Notes: generated from the letters alone by a model not told the origin. Positions 18,572 through 28,090 are shown, counted from the stretch's first letter. The stretch: DNA of 64,000 nucleotides from Bacteroidota bacterium (GCA_947457075.1 CANGUG010000007.1:83038-147037), one strand, 5' to 3'. Made by a program: numbers and translations.

Positions 18572-18655
18572 GGTGAATAACCTCCTTTTGGGGGTGTAAA
18601 ACAGGTGTATAACCCCAAAAATAGGTGCATATCCCGTTGAAGGATTTGTGGATAT
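18572..18655 (+). promoter_or_regulatory. Cluster of five DnaA-box-like 9-mers upstream of dnaB
   Basis: Five co-oriented 9-mers lie in 84 bases: GGTGAATAA (18572), GGTGTAAAA (18593), GGTGTATAA (18604), GGTGCATAT (18624) and TGTGGATAT (18647). Their reverse complements fit TTWTNCACC/ATATNCAC(C/A), close to the DnaA box TTATNCACA. Spacings are 21, 11, 20 and 23 bases, near whole helical turns. Downstream is an A/T-rich stretch. The region could be a DnaA-controlled dnaB promoter or part of a replication origin; neither is proven. Confidence 0.5.
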
Positions 18656-18726
18656 CCAAAATTGAAAATAAATTTCTTCATCTCCTTTTTAGCACTCATT
18701 TTCGTAGTAAGAAAACGAAGATTTTT

Positions 18727-20298
18727 ATGCCCATTCCTAATATTAACACCAACAGTAAAACAAGAAAGAAATCAACGAATGTGGACATTAGTTCAATGAT
18801 GTATGGCAAAATTCCTCCTCAAGCAAAGGAATTAGAGGAAGCTGTACTAGGCGGTATTTTGTTGGAGAAAAGTGCTTTTGATACAGTTACAGAAATTTTA
18901 AAACCTGAATGTTTTTATAGCGATGCACATCAAATGATTTTCCAAGCCATGCAGGGATTGCAAATGGAAAACCAACCCATTGACATGCTTACGGTGGTGG
19001 AAGCTTTAAAAAAGCGGGAGCAATTGGATTTAGTGGGGGGCGCTTATTATATTTCTAAGCTAACCAATGTGGTGGTATCCACTGCGAATATTGATGCACA
19101 TGCGCGTATTGTATTGCAAAAATTTATTCAAAGAGAACTCATCAGGATTAGTGGTGAAGTCATAGCGAATGCCTATGAAGATAGTACCGACGTTTTTGAT
19201 TTATTGGACGATAGTGAAACCAAAATGTTCAACATCACGAATAATTACTTGAAAAAGAATTTCGTGGATATTCAAAATGCATTGGCCGATGCAGTAAATA
19301 GAATTGATGAATTAAGAACTAAGAAGGATGAAATATCAGGTGTGCCTAGTGGATTTAATTCATTAGACAGAATCACCTATGGATGGCAGCCAACGGATTT
19401 AATCATTTTAGCGGCAAGACCTTCCGTGGGTAAAACCGCCTTTGCCTTAAACCTTGCGCGTAATGCAGCATTGCACCCTACCAAACCACAGGCCGTTGGA
19501 TTTTTTAGTTTGGAGATGAGTGCCTCACAGTTGGTGCAAAGAATTTTAAGTGCGGAGAGTGAAATTAAAATGGAAAAAATATCCCGTGGTAAATTAGAGG
19601 ATTACGAATACCAACAATTACACAGCAAGGGTATTAAAAAATTAGAGACGGCACCTATTTATATTGACGATACTGCGGCTTTGAATATTTTTGAATTCAG
19701 GGCCAAAGCAAGAAGATTGGTAAATAAGCATCAGGTTAAAATTATCATCATTGACTATTTACAATTGATGAGTGGTTCGGGCGATCGAAATTCCAATCGT
19801 GAGCAAGAGATTAGCAATATCTCTCGAAGTTTAAAAGCGTTGGCAAAAGAATTACAAATTCCTATTATTGCTCTATCCCAGTTAAGTCGTGCGGTAGAAA
19901 CCAGAAAGGAAAGCAAGATGCCGCAGTTGAGTGACTTACGTGAATCGGGTGCGATTGAACAAGATGCGGATATGGTAATGTTTATTTATCGTCCAGAATA
20001 TTATGAAGTAATGAGTAATGAAATGGGCGAAAGCACACAGGGGGAAACACATATCAGGATTGCGAAGCACAGAAACGGTTCCTTGGACTTAGTAAAATTA
20101 AGGGCCCGATTAGATATTCAACGATTTGAAGAATGGGATGGCGATTCAGGAAGCCTTCCTGGACTACCTAGTAATTTTAAGTCCACATCTAGTTTAAATG
20201 AAGGTGGCCCAGGCGACGGTGGTAGATTCTTTATTCAAGGGAGCCGAATGAATGGAGGAGAATTTGACGAAGGCATCAATGAGGATAGCCCATTTTAA
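18727..20298 (+). CDS. dnaB: Replicative DNA helicase DnaB
   Basis: 523 residues from the ATG at 18727. An in-frame ATG at 18625 would start inside the DnaA-box-like cluster and add 34 residues that do not look like DnaB. The N-terminal helical domain (PPQAKELEEAVLGGILLEK) is followed by a RecA-like ATPase with Walker A ARPSVGKT near 232-239, FFSLEMS, the Walker B-like IIIDYLQLM and SDLRESGAIEQDAD. It unwinds DNA at the replication fork. The C-terminal 40 residues are glycine-rich. A CATTTTCG element at 18687-18694 resembles the -7 box of rel with one change. Confidence 0.96.
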   Translation: MPIPNINTNSKTRKKSTNVDISSMMYGKIPPQAKELEEAVLGGILLEKSAFDTVTEILKPECFYSDAHQMIFQAMQGLQMENQPIDMLTVVEALKKREQLDLVGGAYYISKLTNVVVSTANIDAHARIVLQKFIQRELIRISGEVIANAYEDSTDVFDLLDDSETKMFNITNNYLKKNFVDIQNALADAVNRIDELRTKKDEISGVPSGFNSLDRITYGWQPTDLIILAARPSVGKTAFALNLARNAALHPTKPQAVGFFSLEMSASQLVQRILSAESEIKMEKISRGKLEDYEYQQLHSKGIKKLETAPIYIDDTAALNIFEFRAKARRLVNKHQVKIIIIDYLQLMSGSGDRNSNREQEISNISRSLKALAKELQIPIIALSQLSRAVETRKESKMPQLSDLRESGAIEQDADMVMFIYRPEYYEVMSNEMGESTQGETHIRIAKHRNGSLDLVKLRARLDIQRFEEWDGDSGSLPGLPSNFKSTSSLNEGGPGDGGRFFIQGSRMNGGEFDEGINEDSPF

Positions 20299-20330
20299 TG
20301 AATCGAAATATTTTGATTAAAAACTAGCAC

Positions 20331-21032
20331 ATGTCGGTTCCTTATTTTTACGAAGCTCATTTAACCAACAATTCTACAACTTTTATTTTAAGTGAAGAGA
20401 CAAGCAAGCATTGCGTACAAGTATTAAGAATGAAAGCGGGTGACTGCATTGATTTAACCAATGGCATTGGGCAATTGTTTGAAGCGACTATACAAGTGGC
20501 CGATAAACGAAATACCACAGTTCAAATAAATGCGCAAAAAAGCATTGATCGATCTACTCAAAAAATAACCATTGGCATATCGCTTTTAAAAAATGTAACA
20601 AGGTTGGAATGGCTTTTGGAAAAGGCTACCGAAATGGGCGTGCACACCATTGTTCCCTTAATTTGTGAACACACTATTCATGAACGCTTTAAAACAGAAA
20701 GAATGCAAAATATTTTGCAATCCGCTATGATACAAAGTCAACAGGTTTGGTTACCTCATTTATCGGAACCCATTGCTTTTGATAAATTGATTAATGAATA
20801 TACGGCAGGTCAAAAATTAATTGCACACTGCGCACCTCAAGACAAAACAAATATTAAAAATCTAACGGTAAGCGACGACTGCATACTGCTTATTGGTCCG
20901 GAAGGTGATTTTAGTGTAAAGGAAATTGAACTTGCATTATCGAAAAACTATCAGGCCATTCATTTGGGGCCTACCCGATTAAGAACAGAAACTGCTGGGC
21001 TATTTGCCCTGAGTGTATTAAAAAAATTCTAA
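20331..21032 (+). CDS. rsmE: 16S rRNA (uracil1498-N3)-methyltransferase RsmE
   Basis: 233 residues, typical of this SPOUT-fold enzyme, which methylates N3 of U1498 in 16S rRNA using S-adenosylmethionine. An N-terminal PUA-like domain (HCVQVLRMKAGDCIDLTNG) is followed by the knotted methyltransferase domain with LEWLLEKATEMGV, IGPEGDFS and the C-terminal LGPTRLRTETA, all family hallmarks. It lies 32 bases after dnaB and 9 bases before the next gene, so co-transcription is likely. Confidence 0.95.
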   Translation: MSVPYFYEAHLTNNSTTFILSEETSKHCVQVLRMKAGDCIDLTNGIGQLFEATIQVADKRNTTVQINAQKSIDRSTQKITIGISLLKNVTRLEWLLEKATEMGVHTIVPLICEHTIHERFKTERMQNILQSAMIQSQQVWLPHLSEPIAFDKLINEYTAGQKLIAHCAPQDKTNIKNLTVSDDCILLIGPEGDFSVKEIELALSKNYQAIHLGPTRLRTETAGLFALSVLKKF

Positions 21033-21041
21033 CTTGCTGTT

Positions 21042-22223
21042 ATGAGAATGCTTGAGATAAATACAGCTGCTACCCAAAAATGTTTTTTGGACATTAATGC
21101 TTTTGTGAATAAAGACAATCCCAATTATATAAGACCCCTTGACAAGGAAGTGGAAGCTGTTTTCGATCCCTTAAAAAATAAATTATTTAAAGAAGGGAAT
21201 GCAAAACGATGGATCGCTCAAAATAATCAAGGCGAGTGTATAGGAAGGATTGCCGCATTTTATTATGATAGCTATAAAAACAAAGGAACCGAGTATCCGG
21301 TGGGTTGCGTAGGTTTTTTTGACTGCATCAATGACCAAGCAGCCGCCAACTTATTACTTGATACAGCCAAGCAATGGTTAATTGACAACGGCATGGAAGC
21401 CATGGATGGCCCCATTAATTTTGGAGATAGAGATAAGTGGTGGGGACTTATGGTAAATGGTTATGATAGACAGCCAATGTATGGCATGTCCTTTAATCCG
21501 TCTTATTATGAACAGCTACTCACCCAATATGGATTTGCAAATTACTACAATCAGTATTACTATCGCACCAATTTACTAGACCCCTTGCCTCCAAAATTTA
21601 AAGAGCGTTTTGAAAAATTTAAATCCAAACCTGCCTACTCAGCGAAATATTTGGAATTAAATAAATTGGATAAATATGCTACTGACTTTGTCACCGTTTA
21701 TAATGCTGCATGGGCACAACATGGGGAAGCGAAAGCAATTACCAAGGAAGCAATTTTAAAATTATTCAATACCTTAAAACCAGTAATGGACCCTAAAGTA
21801 ATTTGGTTTGCCTATTACAACGAGGAGCCCATTGCTATGTTTATTAATATTCCTGACGTAAATCAATATTTTAAATATTTCAATGGTCAACTTGGGCTAA
21901 AAGAAAAGCTACATTTATTGTGGATGAAATGGAACAAACAAAATTCACAGCTCACTGGACTGGCATTTGGCGTAGTACCCAAATACCAAGCATTGGGTAT
22001 TGATAGCTTCTTAATTTATTCCTGTTATTTACTGTTGAATGAAATAAAAGTGTACAAGGAATATGAAATGGGATGGGCGGCCGATTGGAATCCCATAATG
22101 GTGAATATTTACAAAAGCTTGGGGGCAAAACCAAGTAGGCAAATGGTTACTTATCGGTATATTTTTGACCCCCATCAGCATCCATTTGAACGCCACCCCA
22201 TTATGGAATACAAGGCTTCCTAA
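21042..22223 (+). CDS. GNAT-like acyltransferase-family protein, function unknown
   Basis: 393 residues. An alternative ATG two codons downstream (MLEINTAAT) is equally possible. The region from about 60 to 200 (RWIAQNNQGECIGRIAAFY, then PINFGDRDKWWGLMVNGYD) and a C-terminal half with LTGLAFGVVPKYQALGIDS look like two related GNAT-type folds, as in large N-acyltransferases found in Bacteroidota. No signal peptide or membrane segment is seen. The substrate is unknown. It follows rsmE by 9 bases. Confidence 0.7.
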   Translation: MRMLEINTAATQKCFLDINAFVNKDNPNYIRPLDKEVEAVFDPLKNKLFKEGNAKRWIAQNNQGECIGRIAAFYYDSYKNKGTEYPVGCVGFFDCINDQAAANLLLDTAKQWLIDNGMEAMDGPINFGDRDKWWGLMVNGYDRQPMYGMSFNPSYYEQLLTQYGFANYYNQYYYRTNLLDPLPPKFKERFEKFKSKPAYSAKYLELNKLDKYATDFVTVYNAAWAQHGEAKAITKEAILKLFNTLKPVMDPKVIWFAYYNEEPIAMFINIPDVNQYFKYFNGQLGLKEKLHLLWMKWNKQNSQLTGLAFGVVPKYQALGIDSFLIYSCYLLLNEIKVYKEYEMGWAADWNPIMVNIYKSLGAKPSRQMVTYRYIFDPHQHPFERHPIMEYKAS

Positions 22224-22302
22224 ATAACCCCACAATTACCCCCCTAATGTGCAAAAACGGCCTTAAAATTTAAGGGGATAATATGTATATTGCACGCCTA
22301 CT

Positions 22303-24192
22303 ATGGATAATTTTGTTGTTTCAGCCAGAAAATACAGACCGCAGAACTTTAACACTGTGGTGGGCCAGTCGCATATTACGACTACCTTAAAAAATGCCAT
22401 TTTAAACAATCATTTGGCTCATGCCTTTTTGTTTTGTGGACCAAGAGGGGTAGGTAAAACTACTTGTGCGCGTATATTGGCAAAAACAATTAATTGTACC
22501 AATATTAGCAAGGAGGGTGAAGCATGTAATGAATGTGCTAGTTGTACCTCCTTTGAAAAAGGGGCAAGTTTAAATATCCATGAATTGGATGCCGCCAGTA
22601 ATAACTCGGTGGACGATATCAGGACCCTGGTGGAGCAAGTCCGTTTCGCTCCTCAGGCGGGCAAATACAAGGTATATATTGTGGATGAGGTACACATGTT
22701 AAGTGCGAGTGCCTTTAATGCATTTTTGAAAACATTGGAAGAACCTCCCCCTTATGCTATTTTTATTTTAGCAACCACGGAAAAACATAAAATATTGCCT
22801 ACCATTTTAAGTAGGTGTCAAATATTTGATTTTAAAAGAATTACTTCCAACGATACGGTAGAACATTTAGAAGAAATTGTAGGGAAGGAACATATTCAAG
22901 CAGAAAGAAACGCCTTACAATTAATTGCTCAAAAAAGCGAAGGTTGCATGCGTGATGCTTTGAGCATTTTGGATAAGATTGTTAGCTTCTCCAACGGCGC
23001 CTTAACGTATAAAAATACTTTAGAGCATTTAAATATTTTAGACGAAGAATACTTTTTTAAGTTAATTGAATATTTAACTTCTCAAGAGCTTACCAAAGCT
23101 ATGTTGTTGTATGATGAAATTAATCAAAAGGGATTTGAAGGAGATACCGTACTTTCTGAATTAGCTAGCTTTATCAGGAATTTATTGGTATGCAAGGATC
23201 CTGCCAGTGCGGGCTTATTAGAGTCCATTGAAGGATGGAGGGATCAATATATTAAAACAGCAAAAGAAATTAGCACTCCTTATTTAGTAAGTGCACTGAA
23301 TATTTTAAATGAAGCGGAGATACAATTTAAAATGGCCCGCAATAAGCGATTGCATGTTGAAATGGCCATTATTAAATTAAACTTTTTAGCGCAAGCCATT
23401 GAGTTAAGTTTGGAAAACGACCAAATAGTAAAAAAAAAACTAGTTGACGCACACTATCCTATTCGCTTAAAGAAAATTTTGCCTTTAAGCCAAATCACGG
23501 TGAATGCAGAGGCAAAATTGGTGATAGAAACACCTGTAGCTAAATCAGCGCCCACTGCAAGCACTGAAACAGCAAAGCCTTCTTACAACGAAACAGCAGC
23601 AGCAGCTTCCACAACAGTAGCTTCTTCCACAATAGCAGCTTCGACAACAGCAGCTGTGAATTCTGAGGCCAATGCAAAACCGGCCATTCCAGTTCCAATT
23701 CCCAAGCCAGTGGCCTATGATTCAAAGGAAGCTGGCTCCAATAAAAATTTATTGGCCGTACTGCAACAAAAATATGGTAAGGAGTATTCTATTGAAGAGG
23801 TGAAAGAATCTATCCCACTTAGTTTGGACCTATTACAAAAATGCTGGGATGAATATGCCGTGTATTTGGAAGCCAATGCAAAACATGCCTCTGCAGGTAC
23901 TTTTAAAGTGGCACAGTTAAAAATTGAAGACGAATGGCATTTCAGTGTAACAGTGGGTGCACTTACTGCACAGAAATTTGTAGAGCAGGAAAGAATGAAT
24001 GTGTTGGAAAAAGTTTGGGATTTATTTCAAAATAGAACTATCCAATTTGATATACTTGTGGAAGCAGGAGAACAAGAGGATGTTCCTTTACATATGCGCC
24101 TTAACAGCAAGCAAAAATACGATCGTATTGCAGAACAATATCCTTTAGTGACAGCACTTAAAAAACGTTGTAACTTAGAAGTATATTTTTAA
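22303..24192 (+). CDS. dnaX: DNA polymerase III subunit gamma/tau
   Basis: 629 residues. The AAA+ clamp-loader core has Walker A GPRGVGKT at 46-53, a four-cysteine zinc site (Cys65, 75, 78, 81), Walker B VDEVHMLS near 127-134 and the sensor/arginine-finger segment ILSRCQIFDFKR. After domain III (to about 385) comes an Ala/Thr/Pro-rich linker (about 405-470), then a C-terminal domain that would correspond to the tau-specific part. It loads the sliding clamp and organises the replisome. Confidence 0.96.
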   Translation: MDNFVVSARKYRPQNFNTVVGQSHITTTLKNAILNNHLAHAFLFCGPRGVGKTTCARILAKTINCTNISKEGEACNECASCTSFEKGASLNIHELDAASNNSVDDIRTLVEQVRFAPQAGKYKVYIVDEVHMLSASAFNAFLKTLEEPPPYAIFILATTEKHKILPTILSRCQIFDFKRITSNDTVEHLEEIVGKEHIQAERNALQLIAQKSEGCMRDALSILDKIVSFSNGALTYKNTLEHLNILDEEYFFKLIEYLTSQELTKAMLLYDEINQKGFEGDTVLSELASFIRNLLVCKDPASAGLLESIEGWRDQYIKTAKEISTPYLVSALNILNEAEIQFKMARNKRLHVEMAIIKLNFLAQAIELSLENDQIVKKKLVDAHYPIRLKKILPLSQITVNAEAKLVIETPVAKSAPTASTETAKPSYNETAAAASTTVASSTIAASTTAAVNSEANAKPAIPVPIPKPVAYDSKEAGSNKNLLAVLQQKYGKEYSIEEVKESIPLSLDLLQKCWDEYAVYLEANAKHASAGTFKVAQLKIEDEWHFSVTVGALTAQKFVEQERMNVLEKVWDLFQNRTIQFDILVEAGEQEDVPLHMRLNSKQKYDRIAEQYPLVTALKKRCNLEVYF

Positions 24193-24247
24193 TGGCTTTT
24201 TTGTAAAAACCCACTGAGCAGCATCCTTGCTTGCTCCATAAGCCCAA

Positions 24248-24586
24248 TTATAATTTTGCTTTCTGGTATCCCTTCTGTTTTAAAAATTGAAAAACCTTTT
24301 GACGGTGATCTCCTTGTATAATAATTTCCCCATCTTTCACCGAACCTCCTGTGCCACAATGATTTTTTAGTGCCTTACCCAGCGCATTCATATCTTCCTC
24401 TGTTCCAACAAAACCATATACAATGGTGACTGTTTTTCCAGCTCGGTGTTTGGTTTCAAGCATTACACGCAAAGGTTGTTCGGCAGGCGGTAAAGTGTCA
24501 ATTGTTTCTTCCTGCGATGGAGGCATATAATTCGGATCGGTACTATACACTAATGGAGAACCAAGTGACTTGTTTTTTTTACTCAT
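24248..24586 (-). CDS. SUI1-family translation factor (YciH/eIF1-like)
   Basis: 112 residues. A flexible N-terminal part is followed by the SUI1 domain, recognisable from LETKHRAGKTVTIVYGFVG, LGKALKNHCGTGGSVKDG and IIIQGDHRQKVFQFLKQKGY. Bacterial members are homologues of eukaryotic eIF1 and affect start-site selection; their physiological role is unclear. It is convergent with dnaX across 55 bases and 57 bases downstream of the DUF4783 gene. Confidence 0.9.
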   Translation of the reverse strand: MSKKNKSLGSPLVYSTDPNYMPPSQEETIDTLPPAEQPLRVMLETKHRAGKTVTIVYGFVGTEEDMNALGKALKNHCGTGGSVKDGEIIIQGDHRQKVFQFLKQKGYQKAKL

Positions 24587-24643
24587 ACATCAATGAATTT
24601 GAAAATAGCGTTAAGGGATTGGGTGGTCGAAATAAAAAAATAA

Positions 24644-25033
24644 TTAGTTCACCCTTAAGCTAATAATGGCATATCTATTGTTCGTTTCTTGTAGCAATAA
24701 AGTAATATTAAATTTAGTATTGCTTGACAATAATTTACCGGTTAAATAAACTGTATTGCCTACTTTTCGTGCTGCACTTTTTTCAAAACCAACAATACTT
24801 TTTCTATTAAAAAAGGCCCTTAATAAATCATTGGCTTCTCTTGCATTTACCTGTCTTTGGCCAGCAATATCAGGGAAGCTCACTTCCACTTGGTTATCCC
24901 AAAAGGAAAGCAGGTTATTAAAATTAGCAGTTTGCAAATTTTGCACCAAAGCTTCGGTTTCATTTTGTGCTTTTACTTGCGTACTTGCAACAAACAAAAC
25001 AAGAAGCAATACTATTTTTCGGAATTGTCGCAT
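24644..25033 (-). CDS. DUF4783 secreted protein
   Basis: 129 residues with a signal peptide (cleavage near VKAQN, residue 22). The mature part has alternating alpha and beta segments resembling the SnoaL/NTF2-like fold (LLSFWDNQVEVSFPD, LRAFFNRKSIVGFE, YAIISLRVN). The pattern fits DUF4783, a family common in Bacteroidota with no known function. It is probably periplasmic. It diverges from gpmI over 114 bases. Confidence 0.78.
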   Translation of the reverse strand: MRQFRKIVLLLVLFVASTQVKAQNETEALVQNLQTANFNNLLSFWDNQVEVSFPDIAGQRQVNAREANDLLRAFFNRKSIVGFEKSAARKVGNTVYLTGKLLSSNTKFNITLLLQETNNRYAIISLRVN

Positions 25034-25147
25034 TTTTAAGACTTGAGTTGAATTATAACAGTTTAAAGTTTGTAATATGCTTAGTATTTTGAAACTTTGC
25101 GCTTTGTATAGTAAAATTAGTCATTCAAGGTAATAAAATAGAACAAT

Positions 25148-26665
25148 ATGTCAAAAAAAGTAATACTGGTAATCATGGATGGATGGGGATTGGGTAAAGT
25201 ACCTCTGTCTGATGCCATTCAACAAGCAAAAGTGCCCTTCGTTCAGGGATTATATAGCAAATATTCTAATTCTACCCTTATTACCTGTGGTGAAGAAGTT
25301 GGTTTACCTGAAGGTCAAATGGGCAATAGCGAAGTGGGGCATTTAAATTTAGGCGCTGGCAGAATTGTGTATCAGGAATTACAAAGAATTAATGTTGCCG
25401 TTCGCGACGGATCATTGGCTGCGAATGCTACCTTATTGGCCGCTATTCAATATGCAAAAGAAAATAATAAACCTTTACATTTATTAGGCCTCCTTAGTGA
25501 TGGTGGAGTGCATGCACATACTTCACACCTAAAAGCCATTTGTGATATCTGTAAAACAAATGGTTTAGAGAAAGTATTTATTCATGCATTCACCGATGGT
25601 AGAGATACGGATCCAAAAAGCGGATTGGCCTATGTGGAAAATGTAGAAGCACATTTAAAAAATTCAGTAGGTAAAATTGCAACAGTGAGTGGAAGATACT
25701 ATGCCATGGATAGAGACAAGCGCTGGGAAAGAGTTCAATTGGCTTATGATGCTTTGGTCAACGCGAATGGACCCACTGCCCATAGCGCTTTAGAAGCGAT
25801 AAAAGAAAATTATGCAAAAGAGGTAACCGATGAATTTATTAAACCAACCATACTATTAGAAAATGGGGCACCGATTGCTACAATCCAGGACGGAGATGCA
25901 GTGTTGTGTTTTAATTTCAGAACCGATCGTTGCAGAGAAATAACTGAAGTGTTATCGCAAAAGGACTTCCCTGAGTTTGGTATGAAAAAATTAAAACTTC
26001 ATTATACCACCATTACTAAGTATGATGAAACTTTCCAAAACGTGGAAGTGATTTTTGAAAATGATAATTTAGTAAATACATTAGGAGAGGTATTAGCGCA
26101 AAATCATAAAAAACAAATTCGTATTGCTGAAACTGAAAAGTATCCCCATGTAACTTTCTTTTTTAGTGGCGGTCGTGAAGTGCCTTTTGAAGGAGAGTCT
26201 CGTATTATGGCCCCTTCTCCAAAAGTAGCAACCTACGATTTACAGCCAGAGATGAGTGCCAAGGAATTAACTGAAAAACTATTACCAGAAATTAAGGCTG
26301 GTAACCCCGATTTTATTTGCTTAAATTTTGCCAATGCAGATATGGTGGGTCATACAGGTGTTTTCAGTGCAGTTGTAAAAGCAGTAGAAACTGTAGATGC
26401 CTGTGTGGAACAAATTGTAACCGAAGGTTTAAACAATGGTTATACAATATTTTTAACGGCCGATCACGGTAATGCCGATTATATGATTAATGAAGACGGA
26501 AGTCCTAATACAGCGCATACCACTAACCTAGTGCCCTTTTTTATTATTGACAAAGAATGGAAAGGTCATATCAATCCTGGAAAATTAGGGGACATCGCTC
26601 CAACCATTTTATCTATGATGGGACTTACCATTCCAAAAGAGATGACTGGGAAGGTATTGATCTAA
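25148..26665 (+). CDS. gpmI: 2,3-bisphosphoglycerate-independent phosphoglycerate mutase
   Basis: 505 residues, the usual length. This alkaline-phosphatase-superfamily enzyme interconverts 3- and 2-phosphoglycerate in glycolysis using two metal ions. Asp11 in VIMDGWGLG and the phosphoserine nucleophile Ser61 in GQMGNSEVGHLNLGAGR are present, as are FTDGRDTDP, FNFRTDR, ANADMVGHTG and the C-terminal metal motif TADHGNAD. The next gene follows after 59 bases on the same strand. Confidence 0.98.
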   Translation: MSKKVILVIMDGWGLGKVPLSDAIQQAKVPFVQGLYSKYSNSTLITCGEEVGLPEGQMGNSEVGHLNLGAGRIVYQELQRINVAVRDGSLAANATLLAAIQYAKENNKPLHLLGLLSDGGVHAHTSHLKAICDICKTNGLEKVFIHAFTDGRDTDPKSGLAYVENVEAHLKNSVGKIATVSGRYYAMDRDKRWERVQLAYDALVNANGPTAHSALEAIKENYAKEVTDEFIKPTILLENGAPIATIQDGDAVLCFNFRTDRCREITEVLSQKDFPEFGMKKLKLHYTTITKYDETFQNVEVIFENDNLVNTLGEVLAQNHKKQIRIAETEKYPHVTFFFSGGREVPFEGESRIMAPSPKVATYDLQPEMSAKELTEKLLPEIKAGNPDFICLNFANADMVGHTGVFSAVVKAVETVDACVEQIVTEGLNNGYTIFLTADHGNADYMINEDGSPNTAHTTNLVPFFIIDKEWKGHINPGKLGDIAPTILSMMGLTIPKEMTGKVLI

Positions 26666-26724
26666 AATAATTAACCTACATTTAAACTATAAAACTTTTT
26701 GTCAAATTATTTCAAACTAATTCT

Positions 26725-27228
26725 ATGATAAAGAAAATATTAATTGGCTTACTAATTGCTTTAGTTGTTATTCAATTTATTCGTCCAGAACGTAATTTAA
26801 GTGGAGACACTAAAAATGATATTAGTACTAAATATCCCATGCCTGATAGCGTAAAAGCCATCGTTACCAAAGCTTGTGCCGATTGTCATAGCAATAAAAC
26901 GGCTTATCCATGGTATGCCTCTATTCAACCACTCAGTTTTTGGTTGGCTGACCATGTAAACGAAGGAAAAAGCGAAATGAATTTTAATGAATTTGCTTCT
27001 TACAGAATTGCCAAACAAAACCATAAATTAGAAGAAGTGATAGAACAAGTAAAGGAAGGTGAAATGCCATTAAAGTCTTATACACTTATTCATAAGGAAG
27101 CTGATTTAACGGAAGCAGAAAGAGTGATACTCACTAAATGGTGTCAAAGTATCATGGACACTTTAAAAGCAACCTACCCTGCAGATAGTTTAAAATTGAA
27201 AAAAAAGAAACCAGAAACGGCTAAATAG
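26725..27228 (+). CDS. Haem-binding domain protein with CxxCH motif
   Basis: 167 residues. An N-terminal membrane anchor or uncleaved signal (IKKILIGLLIALVVIQFI) is followed by a domain with a single c-type haem motif, CADCH, at 51-55, then WYASIQPLSFWLADHV and EMPLKSYTLIH. This matches the haem-binding family often fused or adjacent to peroxidases in Bacteroidota. It is likely periplasmic and anchored in the inner membrane. The C-terminus is lysine-rich. It ends 13 bases before engB. Confidence 0.85.
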   Translation: MIKKILIGLLIALVVIQFIRPERNLSGDTKNDISTKYPMPDSVKAIVTKACADCHSNKTAYPWYASIQPLSFWLADHVNEGKSEMNFNEFASYRIAKQNHKLEEVIEQVKEGEMPLKSYTLIHKEADLTEAERVILTKWCQSIMDTLKATYPADSLKLKKKKPETAK

Positions 27229-27241
27229 CCAAAGCGGAATA

Positions 27242-27877
27242 ATGAAAATCAACAAAGCCACTTATTTAATTTCAAGTCCAGGATTTGAGCAATGTCCAAA
27301 GTTAGAACAGCCGGAATATGCCTTTATCGGACGAAGCAATGTAGGGAAATCCTCCATTATCAATGCTTTGTGTAATCAAAAGAATTTAGCTAAAACTTCC
27401 GGCACCCCAGGTAAAACTCAATTAATTAATCATTTTGAAGTAATGAGCTCCACCAGTAAAGGCCCTTGGGACAAATGGTATATTGTGGATTTACCGGGCT
27501 ATGGATTTGCCAAAGTTTCTCAAAGTAGTCGAAGAAGATGGGAGCAAATGATTGAAAATTACTTAAGAAAGCGCCCTAATTTGAACCGCGTTTTTGTGTT
27601 AATTGATAGCAGACATGCCCCTCAAAAAATTGACCTTGAGTTTATAGAACAAATGGTGAAATGGGAAATTCCCTATACTTTATTATTCACCAAATCAGAT
27701 AAGGAGAAGCCCGGGGTCGTAGCACGCAATGTGCAAACCATGTTTGACACCTTAAAGGAAAGGCTTCCTTTTTTACCTCAGGGTTTTGTAACCAGTGCTG
27801 AAAAAAAGGAAGGCGTAGAGGAAGTGCTTGCTTGTATTGACCAATACAACCGCTTATACGCCGAAGATCAGCAATAG
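27242..27877 (+). CDS. engB: Ribosome biogenesis GTPase EngB (YihA/YsxC)
   Basis: 211 residues, normal for the family. The GTPase motifs are G1 GRSNVGKS at 30-37, G2 SGTPGKT, G3 DLPGYGFA and G4 TKSDK. EngB assists maturation of the large ribosomal subunit and is essential in many bacteria. It follows the haem-binding gene by 13 bases. Confidence 0.96.
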   Translation: MKINKATYLISSPGFEQCPKLEQPEYAFIGRSNVGKSSIINALCNQKNLAKTSGTPGKTQLINHFEVMSSTSKGPWDKWYIVDLPGYGFAKVSQSSRRRWEQMIENYLRKRPNLNRVFVLIDSRHAPQKIDLEFIEQMVKWEIPYTLLFTKSDKEKPGVVARNVQTMFDTLKERLPFLPQGFVTSAEKKEGVEEVLACIDQYNRLYAEDQQ

Positions 27878-27960
27878 AAATATCAATAGTAATAGGACTA
27901 GCAATGGCAATAGTAATAGCATTAGTATTGGCAATAGCACTAGCAATAGAAATAGCACCG
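27878..27960. repeat. Degenerate hexamer tract after engB
   Basis: About 80 bases are built from variants of the hexamer AATAGC/AATAGT (for example CAATAGTAATAG, GCAATAGCACTAGC). It starts just after the engB stop and leaves the frame untouched. It looks like a decayed simple-sequence array. Confidence 0.6.
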
Positions 27961-28030
27961 CAGCAAAACAATCATTGGCCTAGTTGAAATTACTGTCAAA
28001 TACTAACTATTAGTAGCAAATACTTAATCA

Positions 28031-28056
28031 TCGCCCGCTTCCCAATAAGTGGGCGA
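28031..28056 (+). terminator. Hairpin terminator after engB
   Basis: TCGCCCGCTT (28031-28040) pairs with AAGTGGGCGA (28047-28056) with one G-U pair and a 6-base loop, followed by CTTTGTTTATATTT. It is about 150 bases after engB and just upstream of the next promoter box. Confidence 0.6.
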
Positions 28057-28063
28057 CTTTGTT

Positions 28064-28071
28064 TATATTTG
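28064..28071 (+). promoter_or_regulatory. -7 box of the ABC exporter gene
   Basis: TATATTTG matches TAnnTTTG exactly and ends 19 bases before the ATG at 28091. It lies inside the longer frame starting at 28049, which favours the later start. Confidence 0.5.
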
Positions 28072-28090
28072 GCCCTTACTCTTAACGAAT

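Noticed and set aside
18625..18726. Upstream start of dnaB
   Set aside because: It begins within the DnaA-box-like cluster and precedes the promoter-like element; DnaB homology starts after the ATG at 18727.
27687..27971. Minus-strand 94-codon frame across the engB end and the hexamer tract
   Set aside because: The Ile/Ala/Thr-rich translation simply reflects the hexamer repeat and engB antisense sequence.
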